From an uncultured Pseudomonadales bacterium (lineage in GTDB: Bacteria > Pseudomonadota > Gammaproteobacteria > Pseudomonadales > Azotimanducaceae): a stretch of 64,000 nt of DNA. The notes under the pieces are model-generated. The model was not told where the DNA came from, searched no databases, and was given only the letters and a program-made list of their open reading frames with translations. This document shows, one piece after another, positions 17,288 through 26,111 of this stretch; positions within the stretch are counted from its first letter, which is position 1, and each line of letters begins with the position of its first letter. The position numbers were made by a program, and so were the translations under genes. The DNA lies in assembly GCA_958296195.1 (NCBI GenBank), contig OY282455.1:2294001-2358000 (forward strand), written 5' to 3'.

Positions 17288-18250
17288 GTGCGCCTAAGCA
17301 AGCCCTTCATACGCCTGCCCTTTCGGTTCGATGCTGAGCGCCTTGCCGCCGAAGTGGCGCAGTTTGCGGAAGCGGACTGGATGCCCCATCCCAACGACCT
17401 GCCGGGCAATTCCGCCATCGCCCTCATTTCCAGCGGCGGCGGCGACAATGACTCCTTTGAGGGCGAGAAGCAGCCGACCCCCCATCTGACCAAGTGCCCT
17501 TACATGCAGCAGGTGATGGCCGGCTTCGGCGAGGTGCTGTCCCGCTCGCGCCTGATGCGGCTCGCGGCCGGCGCGGAGGTCAGCCTGCATGTGGACTTCA
17601 ACTACCACTGGTTCAGCCGGGTGCGCATCCACATTCCGGTGGTCACCAATCCCGAAGTCATCTTCCACTGCGGCGCCGAGCGGTTGCACATGCAAGCCGG
17701 GGAGTGCTGGATATTCGACTCTTGGCGCCGCCACCGGGTGGTGAACGGCGGCGGAGCAGGGCGGGTGCATCTGGTCATCGACACCTGCGGCTCCTCCAGG
17801 TTCTGGCGCATGGTGCGGGAGGCGGAGGCGCAGCCGTCCGCAGCCGTGGCCGCCGCCGCCAGGTTGCTGCCGTTCCAGCCGGGGCAACAAGCGCTCATCC
17901 GCACCGAGCGGTTCAGCAACCTGCCGGTGATGGCCCCAGGCGAATGCGAGGCGCTGACCGAAGACCTCATCGCCGATTTCTCCGCCAATCCCGAAAATGA
18001 CGCCCAGTTGGTGGGCGACTACACCGCCTTGCTGCGCGGCTTCGCCCAGGATTGGCGCGAACTCTGGCTGTTGCACGGCCACCGCCCGGAAGGCTGCCCC
18101 CACTACCAGGCCCTAATCCAAGCCACCCGCCGCCAACTGCATCCCAACCGCCGCGCCCTGACCACCGCCAGCAACGACATCGGCGTCAACGCCGTGTTCG
18201 CGCAGCGGGTGCTAAACGCCGCCTTAGCACCGGAGGCACGGATGGAGTAG
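17288..18250 (+). CDS. aspartyl/asparaginyl beta-hydroxylase-like protein
   Basis: A 320-residue protein whose N-terminal two thirds match the Asp/Asn beta-hydroxylase double-stranded beta-helix fold, an Fe(II)/2-oxoglutarate dioxygenase. SLHVDFNYHWFSRVRIHIPV carries the first metal-ligand histidine and the 2-oxoglutarate region, and the second is in WIFDSWRRHRVVNGG. SGGGDNDS and KCPYMQQVM are also typical. The C-terminal third (after about residue 210) has no recognisable domain. It starts at GTG (17288). Together with the flanking sulfotransferases it suggests tailoring of a peptide or small molecule, but no substrate gene is visible. Confidence 0.82.
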   Translation: MRLSKPFIRLPFRFDAERLAAEVAQFAEADWMPHPNDLPGNSAIALISSGGGDNDSFEGEKQPTPHLTKCPYMQQVMAGFGEVLSRSRLMRLAAGAEVSLHVDFNYHWFSRVRIHIPVVTNPEVIFHCGAERLHMQAGECWIFDSWRRHRVVNGGGAGRVHLVIDTCGSSRFWRMVREAEAQPSAAVAAAARLLPFQPGQQALIRTERFSNLPVMAPGECEALTEDLIADFSANPENDAQLVGDYTALLRGFAQDWRELWLLHGHRPEGCPHYQALIQATRRQLHPNRRALTTASNDIGVNAVFAQRVLNAALAPEARME

Positions 18251-18364
18251 GGAGGTTGTATGCATTCCCAATTTCACCGCGTTAAGTCAAGAACGCCGCC
18301 AACGGGCGCCGCTTCTACGCAGAAGCCCGCGTCTCCATGCGCTTGGCTTCGCCAGCAGGGCCGG

Positions 18365-20368
18365 CTAATCCGCTATCGGGTAGCGCTCTAGTATTTCCGG
18401 CCCTAGCGCATCCTTGAGCGGCCCCAGCCAGGGTTCGTAGTTGCGCCACTGGTCCAGGCCGGTCTTGTAGATGGGCTGGCGCACCTGCTGGGCGCTGGGG
18501 GTGCGGATGCTGCGGTCCGTTTGGTGGTAGTTCAGGCAGGCCGGCTCGAAGGACAGGCCGCAGAAGTCGAGCATTCGGCGCACTTGCCCCTCCAAGTCCG
18601 CCACTACTTCCTCGTGCTCAATGCGCAGCACGAAGCCGGGCAGCACGGCATCCCAATGATCCATGAGCTTGACGTACTGGCGATAGTAGTTGCCGATCTC
18701 GCGCAGGCCGTAGGAGAACTCCTGCCCTTCGCCGAACAGTTGCTTGAAGCCGCTGAAGCAGCAGGCCATGGGGTGGCGGCGGGCGTCAATGATCTTGGCG
18801 TTGGGCAGGATCAGCTTGATCAGGCCGAGGTGGAAGAAGTTGTTGGGCATCTTGTCGATGAAGTAGGGCGCGTCGCCACGATAGGCGCGGGTGTCATTGA
18901 TGAACTGCTCCCCGAAGCGGCGGAAATAGCTGTCATCGATTTCCGCAAGGATTTTCGGATAGCGCGGCGCCCCTTGGCCGTCGTCGTCTCGACCGCGCAG
19001 CCGCCTGGCCAAGTTCAGGATGTTATGGAGTTCCATGGTGCCATCGACTTGACTGTGGGACGACAGGATTTGCTCCAGCAGAGTGGAACCGGCTCTGGGC
19101 AGGCCGACGATGAAGATGGGGTCCGGCGCCTCGTCCCCCAGCCCGGCCTTGGCGGCGAACAGCGCTTCGGTGCAGACTTCGATTTGGCTGTCCACCCGAA
19201 CCTGCAGGTGTTCGGCGCGGTGGTGGGTCTGCGGCTGCTTCAGCGTGTTGCCGCGGCTGTAGTAGCGAAAGGAGCGTTCGTATTCCGCGCGGTCCTCCCA
19301 AGCGGTGCCCAACGCGAAGCAGATATGAATCCGGTCCGTCTCGCTGGTGCCGGGTTCGGACTCCACCTCCGCCATTTGCGCCATTTCCTCCTCGGTGAAG
19401 ACATGGGACTTGGTGTTGGCCAAGCTCCAGTAGGCGTCGCCATGGTCCCGCTTGATTTGGTAAGCCTGTCGGTACAGGGCCACGGCCTGGTCGATGTCGC
19501 CCACGGATTTATGCACATGGGCTAGGGAGACGGGGTACAGGTGGTTCTTGGGATGCCGCTGCATCAGAAGCTCGTAGCTCTTGATGGCCTCCTGGTTTTT
19601 GCCCACCCCACTGCAGGCGGTGGCGTAGAGGGAGCGAATGTTGCCGGCGTCGTCGGGATGCTCGCGCAGCAGGCTGGCGGCCTGCTCCCAGGCCTGGCCG
19701 AACTTCTGCATCCGCAGCAGGATGTTGGCGTGTTGAATGCGGGCGTTGCGATGCTTGGGATGGAACTCGACGCAGCTTTCGAGCAGGAACTCCGCTTCGT
19801 CGAAAATTCGGTTGCGGGTGGCGATTTCGGCCAACAGCCGCATCCCCTCCGCATGGGTTTTGTTGGAGCGCAGAAAATGCTTGCACAGCCGCTCGGCGTC
19901 CGCCAGCCGCCCCTCCGCCAGATGGCTGATCACCGCCACCAGTTCGGGCGGCAGCCCTTCAAGAAAGGCGACCTCCTCCTGCACGGCGGCGACGCGCTCC
20001 AGGTTGCCGGCGTCGTGGTGCAGTTTCTGTAGGCACTTCCAACTGTTGATGAGCGAAGGATCGTTGGCGACGGCGCGCTCAAAGGCGGCGCCGGCCTTGA
20101 CGTATTGCTGCAGCGCGATCTGGTTGTAGCCAACCTCCTGATGGCCGCGGCCGAAATTGGGCTTGCGCTCCAATACGGCGGCCAGCGTGGCCAGCGCCTC
20201 GTCCCATCTGTGTTGATGGCGTTGGGCTACGGCTAGGGCGTATTGCGCCTCCAAGTCGTCCGGCGCATCGCGCAGCCATTCGACCATCATCTGCTCGGCG
20301 CGGGCCGGCTGACCGGCACCGAGCAGTTGCTGCGCTTCCAGAATTCCGTCAGGAGTGGCGGCCATCAC
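18365..20368 (-). CDS. TPR-repeat sulfotransferase
   Basis: A 667-residue protein with about ten tetratricopeptide-like repeats in the first 370 residues (for example DLEAQYALAVAQRHQHRWDE and FGRGHQEVGYNQIALQQYVK) and a C-terminal sulfotransferase domain. The phosphosulfate loop FIVGLPRAGSTLLEQIL lies near residues 418-434 and the 3'-phosphate segment is in KIIDARRHPMACCFSGFKQL. The domain order is that of bacterial TPR-sulfotransferases, loosely related to tyrosylprotein sulfotransferases. No signal peptide. The gene is convergent with the hydroxylase gene and sits 89 bases downstream of the TonB receptor gene on the same strand, with an intrinsic terminator between them. Confidence 0.87.
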   Translation of the reverse strand: MMAATPDGILEAQQLLGAGQPARAEQMMVEWLRDAPDDLEAQYALAVAQRHQHRWDEALATLAAVLERKPNFGRGHQEVGYNQIALQQYVKAGAAFERAVANDPSLINSWKCLQKLHHDAGNLERVAAVQEEVAFLEGLPPELVAVISHLAEGRLADAERLCKHFLRSNKTHAEGMRLLAEIATRNRIFDEAEFLLESCVEFHPKHRNARIQHANILLRMQKFGQAWEQAASLLREHPDDAGNIRSLYATACSGVGKNQEAIKSYELLMQRHPKNHLYPVSLAHVHKSVGDIDQAVALYRQAYQIKRDHGDAYWSLANTKSHVFTEEEMAQMAEVESEPGTSETDRIHICFALGTAWEDRAEYERSFRYYSRGNTLKQPQTHHRAEHLQVRVDSQIEVCTEALFAAKAGLGDEAPDPIFIVGLPRAGSTLLEQILSSHSQVDGTMELHNILNLARRLRGRDDDGQGAPRYPKILAEIDDSYFRRFGEQFINDTRAYRGDAPYFIDKMPNNFFHLGLIKLILPNAKIIDARRHPMACCFSGFKQLFGEGQEFSYGLREIGNYYRQYVKLMDHWDAVLPGFVLRIEHEEVVADLEGQVRRMLDFCGLSFEPACLNYHQTDRSIRTPSAQQVRQPIYKTGLDQWRNYEPWLGPLKDALGPEILERYPIAD

Positions 20369-20408
20369 TAACGCCTTCGGTCGCGGTCAAGCTGGGCGTT
20401 GGCCATGC

Positions 20409-20437
20409 AAAAAGGGCGAACTCGCGTCCGCCCTTTT
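20409..20437 (-). terminator. intrinsic terminator of the first TonB-receptor gene
   Basis: AAAAAGGGCG and CGCCCTTTTT form an inverted repeat around a 9-base loop. Read on the minus strand it gives a GC stem followed by a T-run, 20 bases after the stop of the TonB-dependent receptor gene. Being symmetrical, it could work in both directions. Confidence 0.85.
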
Positions 20438-20456
20438 TCGTGCTGCTTTGCAGAGG

Positions 20457-23306
20457 TCACTCGAAGTCGTAAGACACCCGCAAACCAACGGTGCGCGGCC
20501 GCTGCACGGTGATCGCCGGCGTGTAATGGCCGGCGATCTGCATGATGGGCGCTTCTTCGTTGTTCAGGTTGTCGATGAACAACTCGGCCATCCAGCTATC
20601 CTTCTCCAAGCCCACGGAGAGGTTGAAGGTGGTGGCGCTGGGGTTGACGAAGCGCGAGTTGCTCGGCAAGCGGGTGCCACCGGCGCCGTCCGGTATTTGC
20701 ACGGTGCCGAAGGTGCCTTCCTCATGCTTGAGCTTAAGGCCGGAGTAAAGACCGGTTTGCCGGAACAGGGTGTCGTCCATGAACTCCGCGCTGCCGACCA
20801 CGCCGGACACCGACTTGCCCCGGTGGTTGACGCTGGCCAGCACATAGGCGTTCGCCTCCATGCCCGGCAGCCAGACGTCATAGCGGGCGCGCAGGTTGCC
20901 GGCGAAGGAAGGCGCCAAGGGCAGGTCGCTGCCGGTGGGTACTGCGATGCCCTGCAGCTGTGGGTTCAGCTTGGTGAGCTCGGTGCCGAGGATGCTGAAG
21001 GCGCCGCTGAGCGTCAGGCCTTCGGTGGCCGCCCATTGGAAGTCCACGTCCAGCCCCGTGGCCTCCGCGTCACCCACGTTCTCGATGAAGAACAGGAAGG
21101 CGACGTTCGACGGGTCGAAGCGCGAAACCTGCAGGTCCTCAATGTCGGAAAAGTAGAAGGTGGCGTTGATCTGCAGGGAGCGGTCGAAGAACTGGCTCTT
21201 CATGCCGAGCTCATAGCTCGTCAGAGTGTCCGTGACCGCCACCGCCGGCACCACGTAGTTCTCGAAAACGCCGCTCTGGTTGGTTGCCAACTGACCGGCG
21301 TTCCGGTTTTGCGTGGCTGGCCGGTAGCCCTCCGCGTAGCTGGCGAAGAACAGCACGTCATCGGTGGCCTGCCAATTCAAGGTGGCCTTGAGGATGGTGT
21401 CGGTCTCGTTGATGGAGCCGTCGGACTTGATGTCGCTGATATCGACGTAGCCGTTCTTGATGGCGTCCAAGGTGGCTTGGTTGGAGCCGCCGCCGCGGAA
21501 CAGGTCCCTGGGCGAGCCGTCCTCCCCATTGGGGCTTCTGGCGTTCAATATCACGCTGTCGTCCCCGGATTTGTTGTACTCGCCGAGGGTGCGCAGCCTA
21601 AGGGTGACGTCATTGCTGAAGTCCGTGCCGTTGCAGCGGCCGTCCGCCGTTTCCTGGGCGTTGCTGCCGATGCCGTAACGGCAGCCGAAGGAGAAGTTGG
21701 AGGCGCCTTGCAGCTGGGAGGTCAGGTCGTAGTAGCGGGCGCTCAAGGAAGCGGAAAAGGAGTCCGTCAGGTCGAACGCAACCTCCCCGAACAGCGCCAA
21801 CTCCTCCTCCGTGCGGGTGAAGTCGTTGAAGAAGACGGTGAACGGGCTGCGCGGGCCGTCGGTGGCGTTGACGCCGTCAGTGGGCAGCGTGGTGTTGCCG
21901 AGCTGGAAGCCGTCGCCGCTGTTGTTGCGGTAGTAGTTGTTGATGTGGGCGGCGAACGCGGGGCCAGCGGAGGCGTACTGAAAGTCCCCTATGTGGTTGG
22001 TCTCCATGTCGTTGTAATAGATGCCGCCAAGCAGTTGCAGACGGTTGGCCGGGTCCGTATGCACCCGCAGCTCATGGGTCATGCGCTCGTTGTGGGTGTC
22101 CTCCGTGTACTGCTTGGTGGGGTCGAAACAGTCGTTGCGGCTGCTGTCTGGGGCTGGGCCGGGAACGCCTTCAACGTTGTCGTAGATGTTGCCGCTGCAC
22201 AGGTAGTAGGCGATGTAGCCGCCGCCGTTGTTGTAGTGGGTGTAGTCGATGACGCTGTCCACGTCGCGGTCCAAGTAGCCGCCGGTGTAAACCACGTCCA
22301 AGTTGGCTATGCGGCCGGTCAGGGTCCAGGCGGTCAGGCCAAATTCATCCCGGTTGTACTCCGGGGAAAACTTGGCGGAGGACTCGTCGCCGAGGCTGGG
22401 CTCCACCGTGAAGGAGCCCTCCGTCTCCAAGGTCTGGGCCGTGTGCTGGACCAGCGCGTTCCAGTCTTCGTTGATGTCGTAGGACAGGGCCAGCCGGGCG
22501 CCGCGGTAGGTCGCTTCGTTCCAGTTGTCCTGCACCAGGCCGTCGTTCCTGGCGGACATCAGGGAGTCCGTGTTGTTGACCAGCAGCGGGCCGAAGCCGG
22601 CCACGTTGTTGCGGTCGATCACTTCGCCGCTGGGGGTGAAGGTGGCCGGCACGTTGTCGATCCAGCCGCCTTGGGTGTCGCTGTAAACAGCCAAGCGGGC
22701 CGCGAATTGGTCCGAAAAAGGCACGTTCACATAGGCATCCACGGCGCTGCTGTCCGCGCCGCCCTTGGTGCCGCCGTACTTGGCGTTGAAGCCGGCCTCA
22801 AACGCTCCATGCACGGGCTTGTTGGTGATCATTCTTAGGGCGCCGGATTGGGAACTGGCGCCGAACAGGGTGCCCTGCGGGCCGGACAGCACCTCAATGC
22901 GCTGGAGGTCGGCGGAATAAACGTCAAGGTTGCGCCCGCCGAAGGAGACGGGATACTCATCCAAGTACAGGGCCACGCCGGGTGCCGAGCCTTGAGCTGA
23001 GGAGATGGTGACGCTGGTTTGTTCGGTGGCGCTGCCGCGGATGTAGATCTCCTTTTGGCCAGGGCCGTTGCCGGCGCTGACCACGTTCGGCAGGTAGTCG
23101 ATGTACTTGTCGAAGGTTTCGGCGCGCAGCTCCCTTAAGGTGTCGCCGCCGACCGCTTGCAGGGCGATGGGTATGGCCTGGGAGCTCTCCGCTCGCTTGG
23201 TGGCGGTGACGATGATCTCCTCAATCTCCGCGGCGCCGGCGACGCCGGCGACGGAACTGGCGATGGCTGCAGAGACAGCGAGACTAAGTTTGTTTCGTTC
23301 CCACAT
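20457..23306 (-). CDS. TonB-dependent outer-membrane receptor
   Basis: A 949-residue receptor. The signal peptide covers about residues 1-25 (LAVSAAIASSVAGVAGAAEI). A short segment IEEIIVTATKRAESSQAIPI leads into the plug domain (IDYLPNVVSAGNGPGQKEIY, RIEVLSGPQGTLFGASSQSG), followed by a 22-strand barrel and a C terminus ending in GLRVSYDFE with the terminal aromatic residue required for outer-membrane insertion. The plug and barrel are of the type assigned to large hydrophobic or organic substrates rather than catecholate siderophores, but the ligand is not readable. It has its own terminator. The upstream 137 bases contain the inverted repeat GTTGTGC-N5-GCAAC, a possible operator. Confidence 0.93.
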   Translation of the reverse strand: MWERNKLSLAVSAAIASSVAGVAGAAEIEEIIVTATKRAESSQAIPIALQAVGGDTLRELRAETFDKYIDYLPNVVSAGNGPGQKEIYIRGSATEQTSVTISSAQGSAPGVALYLDEYPVSFGGRNLDVYSADLQRIEVLSGPQGTLFGASSQSGALRMITNKPVHGAFEAGFNAKYGGTKGGADSSAVDAYVNVPFSDQFAARLAVYSDTQGGWIDNVPATFTPSGEVIDRNNVAGFGPLLVNNTDSLMSARNDGLVQDNWNEATYRGARLALSYDINEDWNALVQHTAQTLETEGSFTVEPSLGDESSAKFSPEYNRDEFGLTAWTLTGRIANLDVVYTGGYLDRDVDSVIDYTHYNNGGGYIAYYLCSGNIYDNVEGVPGPAPDSSRNDCFDPTKQYTEDTHNERMTHELRVHTDPANRLQLLGGIYYNDMETNHIGDFQYASAGPAFAAHINNYYRNNSGDGFQLGNTTLPTDGVNATDGPRSPFTVFFNDFTRTEEELALFGEVAFDLTDSFSASLSARYYDLTSQLQGASNFSFGCRYGIGSNAQETADGRCNGTDFSNDVTLRLRTLGEYNKSGDDSVILNARSPNGEDGSPRDLFRGGGSNQATLDAIKNGYVDISDIKSDGSINETDTILKATLNWQATDDVLFFASYAEGYRPATQNRNAGQLATNQSGVFENYVVPAVAVTDTLTSYELGMKSQFFDRSLQINATFYFSDIEDLQVSRFDPSNVAFLFFIENVGDAEATGLDVDFQWAATEGLTLSGAFSILGTELTKLNPQLQGIAVPTGSDLPLAPSFAGNLRARYDVWLPGMEANAYVLASVNHRGKSVSGVVGSAEFMDDTLFRQTGLYSGLKLKHEEGTFGTVQIPDGAGGTRLPSNSRFVNPSATTFNLSVGLEKDSWMAELFIDNLNNEEAPIMQIAGHYTPAITVQRPRTVGLRVSYDFE

Positions 23307-23443
23307 GGCACTTATCCCCTATGTGTTGTTGGGCTCCTACGCGAGCATAGAACCAGTGTTGTGCAAAAAGCAACCCCTTTCCCGCCTCTCTTTTCCGCTC
23401 GGCGCATCTGATAAGTGCTGAGACTCCAACTCCCCCGCGGTGC

Positions 23444-24583
23444 CTACCCCCAAAGTTGGGTGCTCGCCAGCGCCGCTCCTTCGGCTAGGCTGGCGAGCTT
23501 GGCGTAAACGATGTCTTCATCCACGGCCCCGAAGCCGGCGAAGGTGGAGAAGCCGCAATCCGTGCCGGCCAACACCCGCTCGCGGCCCACGATGTCGGCG
23601 AACCGGCAAATCCGTTCCGCTATGAGTTGCGGATGCTCGATGAAATTGGTTGTCGAATCGATCACGCCGGGAACCAGCAGCAGTTGCTCCGGCAGCTTGG
23701 CTTCGGCGAACACCCGCCATTCATGGGCGTGGCGGGGATTGGCGGATTCAAACAGCAGGGCGCCAACCCGCGCCTTCAGGGCGATGGGCAACACCATTGC
23801 CATCGGTGCATCGTGGTGGTGCGGCCCCTCATAGTTGCCCCAGCAGACGTGCAGGCGCACCTGGCCGGCCGGAATGCCCCCCAAGGCGTGGTTGAGCGCC
23901 TCCACATGCAGGGCGGCCAGTTTTCGGTACTCGTCGTCGCTCCTGTCCTTGAACATCATGTGTCGGCCTAGCCCTAGGTCCGGAGAGTCGATTTGCAGCA
24001 CCAGCCCAGCCTCGGTTATGGCCCGGTACTCCACGGCCATGGCGTCGGCCAAGGCGAACAGATAGGCTTCGTGGGACGGGTAGTGGCGGTTCGGCTGGAA
24101 CAGGGCGATGACGCCAGGCGAGGCGGCGTTCATGAAGGCGTCCGCCGGGCGGTGCGCCGCCACCGCCGCCTGGAAATGGCGGATGTCCGCTTGCACGGGA
24201 CCGGTGTCCTGCACGGCGATGGGGCCAACGCAGCAGGGCCGGCGGTAGCTGGGAGTGCCGCCGGAGGCGGCTTGCCGCTGCAGGAAGCCGGGGAACGCCT
24301 CCAAGTCGCTCGGCGGCTGCCGTTCGCTGTCCCCTTCAAAGCCAGTGATGCGGTCTTTGATGTAGGTGGCGTAGCTAATTTTGCTCATCTCGCCGTCGCT
24401 GACCACATCCACCCCGGCCTGCACCTGTCGCGCCACCACGTCGTTTACCGCCGCGGCGATGACGGACTCCGCATTGGGCTGGGGTTCGCCGCGCTCTTGG
24501 CTGAACACCGCGTCGGTGACCGCCTTGGAGCGCGGCAGGCTCCCTACATGGGTGGTAAGGATGCGGTTGGTGCTTGCTTGCAT
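23444..24583 (-). CDS. cobalamin-independent methionine synthase-like (MetE C-terminal type) protein
   Basis: A 379-residue single-barrel enzyme matching the C-terminal catalytic domain of MetE and epoxyalkane:coenzyme M transferases. It begins MQASTNRILTTHVGSLPRS and contains DVVSDGEMSKISYATYIKDR. Zinc-site candidates are in RLHVCWGNYEGPH (His and Cys) and the C-terminal VLAGTDCGFSTFAGFG. Because the N-terminal folate-binding half of MetE is missing, a role as a thiol alkyltransferase in catabolism is more likely than methionine synthesis. It sits 51 bases downstream of the LacI regulator stop on the same strand and probably belongs to the same transcript. Confidence 0.85.
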   Translation of the reverse strand: MQASTNRILTTHVGSLPRSKAVTDAVFSQERGEPQPNAESVIAAAVNDVVARQVQAGVDVVSDGEMSKISYATYIKDRITGFEGDSERQPPSDLEAFPGFLQRQAASGGTPSYRRPCCVGPIAVQDTGPVQADIRHFQAAVAAHRPADAFMNAASPGVIALFQPNRHYPSHEAYLFALADAMAVEYRAITEAGLVLQIDSPDLGLGRHMMFKDRSDDEYRKLAALHVEALNHALGGIPAGQVRLHVCWGNYEGPHHHDAPMAMVLPIALKARVGALLFESANPRHAHEWRVFAEAKLPEQLLLVPGVIDSTTNFIEHPQLIAERICRFADIVGRERVLAGTDCGFSTFAGFGAVDEDIVYAKLASLAEGAALASTQLWG

Positions 24584-24634
24584 GGGGGTTCCTTCTGGGT
24601 TTGGGCGCCCGGTTTAGCGGAAAGGGGTTTGCGG

Positions 24635-25726
24635 CTAGGTTAGCAGGCGGGCGGAGCCCCCGGCGACCTTGGTGCCGGCGAAGATGCGCTCCTCCGGCGG
24701 AAGCTGCGGGTCCCTGATGCGCTCCAGCAGCATGGCCACGGTGGCCTGGGTCATGCGCTCCACCGGCTGCTTTACAGTGGTGAGGTTGTACGCGGCGTAG
24801 CTGGCGGGTCCCACCCCGTCGAAGCCGACCACGGAAAGGGCGTCCGGCACCGGCAGGTTGCACTCCTGCCGGGCGGCGTCGATGCAGCCGATGGCCATGA
24901 CGTCGTTGGCGGCGATGACCGCATCGGGCGGCCCGCCAAGCTGCTTGGCGATGGCGGCGAAGCCGAGCCGCCCGGATTGGTAGCTGTAGTCCCCGCCCAC
25001 CACGGTGACGTCTTGGATGCCGAGTTCGGCGAGTTTCTGCACGGCGCTGCTGGTGCGCTCCACGCTGACGGTGGAGTCCTCCGGACCGGAGATGATGGCG
25101 AAGCGACGGTGCCCGGCCTCCACGAGTTGCGTGACCAGCCAGCGCTCCCCCTCCTCCTGGTCGCAGCGCACCGCGGAGGCCAAACCGTCCCGGGAGCGGC
25201 GGTTGTACAGCGCCACCGGAATGCCGGCCTCGTCGATCAGGGCCAGTTGCTCCCGGTTCAGCATGGCGGCGGTGACGATGCCATCGACTTGGTACTGCAG
25301 CATTTGCTCCAGCACCGAATCTATTTCGCTTTCGTGCTCCAAGGTGAACAACAGCACCCGGATGCCGTGGTGGGAGAATTCCCGGGTGAGCTGCATCAGC
25401 AATTCGGGGTAGTACAGATTGGTCATCCGGGAGATGACCACCGCCACCATGTTGGACCTCTGCGTGATGAGGCCCCGAGCGATGGCGTTTGGCCGATAGC
25501 CCACCTTCTTGGCGGCGGCCTGCACCCGTTGGCGCATCTCCGCCGAGGCGCTGGCGCCGGCCTTGAACACCCGGGACACCGCCGACTGCGACACCCCTGC
25601 CACCCGCGCCACGTCATAGGATGTGGTTCGTCGCTGCCGCCGTTTTTGGTGATCGGCTTCCTTGTTCAACCCCGTGCATCCGTCCCCTGGCGTCAAGCCC
25701 CATGCTAGGCGAGCTGGCATTCGCAT
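24635..25726 (-). CDS. LacI-family transcriptional regulator
   Basis: The product has the LacI helix-turn-helix TSYDVARVAGVSQSAVSRVF with KAGASASAEMRQRVQAAAKK and VGYRPNAIARGL (hinge), then a periplasmic-binding-protein-like effector domain (MVAVVISRMTNLYYPELLMQ, VVGFDGVG). The long frame (363 residues, ATG 25726) adds about 34 residues before the HTH. A TTG at 25669 would shorten this to about 344 residues and lies closer to the usual family start; neither has a clear ribosome-binding site. It faces the SnoaL-like gene at 26.1 kb across a 385-base interval with a strong promoter and a candidate operator, so it probably controls that cluster in response to a catabolic substrate. Confidence 0.9.
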   Translation of the reverse strand: MRMPARLAWGLTPGDGCTGLNKEADHQKRRQRRTTSYDVARVAGVSQSAVSRVFKAGASASAEMRQRVQAAAKKVGYRPNAIARGLITQRSNMVAVVISRMTNLYYPELLMQLTREFSHHGIRVLLFTLEHESEIDSVLEQMLQYQVDGIVTAAMLNREQLALIDEAGIPVALYNRRSRDGLASAVRCDQEEGERWLVTQLVEAGHRRFAIISGPEDSTVSVERTSSAVQKLAELGIQDVTVVGGDYSYQSGRLGFAAIAKQLGGPPDAVIAANDVMAIGCIDAARQECNLPVPDALSVVGFDGVGPASYAAYNLTTVKQPVERMTQATVAMLLERIRDPQLPPEERIFAGTKVAGGSARLLT

Positions 25727-25881
25727 TCAACCGCGGTCATCGCGTCCATCACCGCCTCGGTCCTCGTCAAGGGCTGTGTTCAGGGGCGCTAAATCGAGAG
25801 GCATGAGGGCCGCCGGCGGCTAGCGGATGCGTCAAGAAACACAGCGTTTGGCGCAAGATTCCAGAAATTTTTGCTGAACTG

Positions 25882-25910
25882 TTGACAAATTTTTGCATTC
25901 GCAATACAAA
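25882..25910 (+). promoter_or_regulatory. sigma-70 promoter with candidate LacI-type operator
   Basis: TTGACA (25882-25887) and TACAAA (25905-25910) are separated by exactly 17 bases. The last 12 bases of the spacer are TTGCATTCGCAA (25893-25904), an inverted repeat TTGC-N4-GCAA. The same arrangement recurs at 35276-35304. The promoter would fire toward the SnoaL-like gene at 26112, leaving a leader of about 195 bases in which I see no gene. Confidence 0.7.
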
Positions 25911-26111
25911 GTGCGGCAACTGAAACAATTTATTGCTGTTGTCTTCCAAAACACACGGGTAGCAAAAGGGGCAGGGAGCCTGACAAGGGAGCGCTGGTCG
26001 CTCCCTTGTCTTTTGCCGGGGAGCTCGGTGTAGGCAGAGCACAGCGGCCTTGGTCGGCCATTTTGCCAATGTACTGCGTAGGCATAGCCAGCAGGGTGAG
26101 TCCCAACGCCG

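Noticed and set aside
20355-22838. 827-residue plus-strand open frame
   Set aside because: Antisense to the first TonB receptor, with a composition typical of a shadow frame and no motif.
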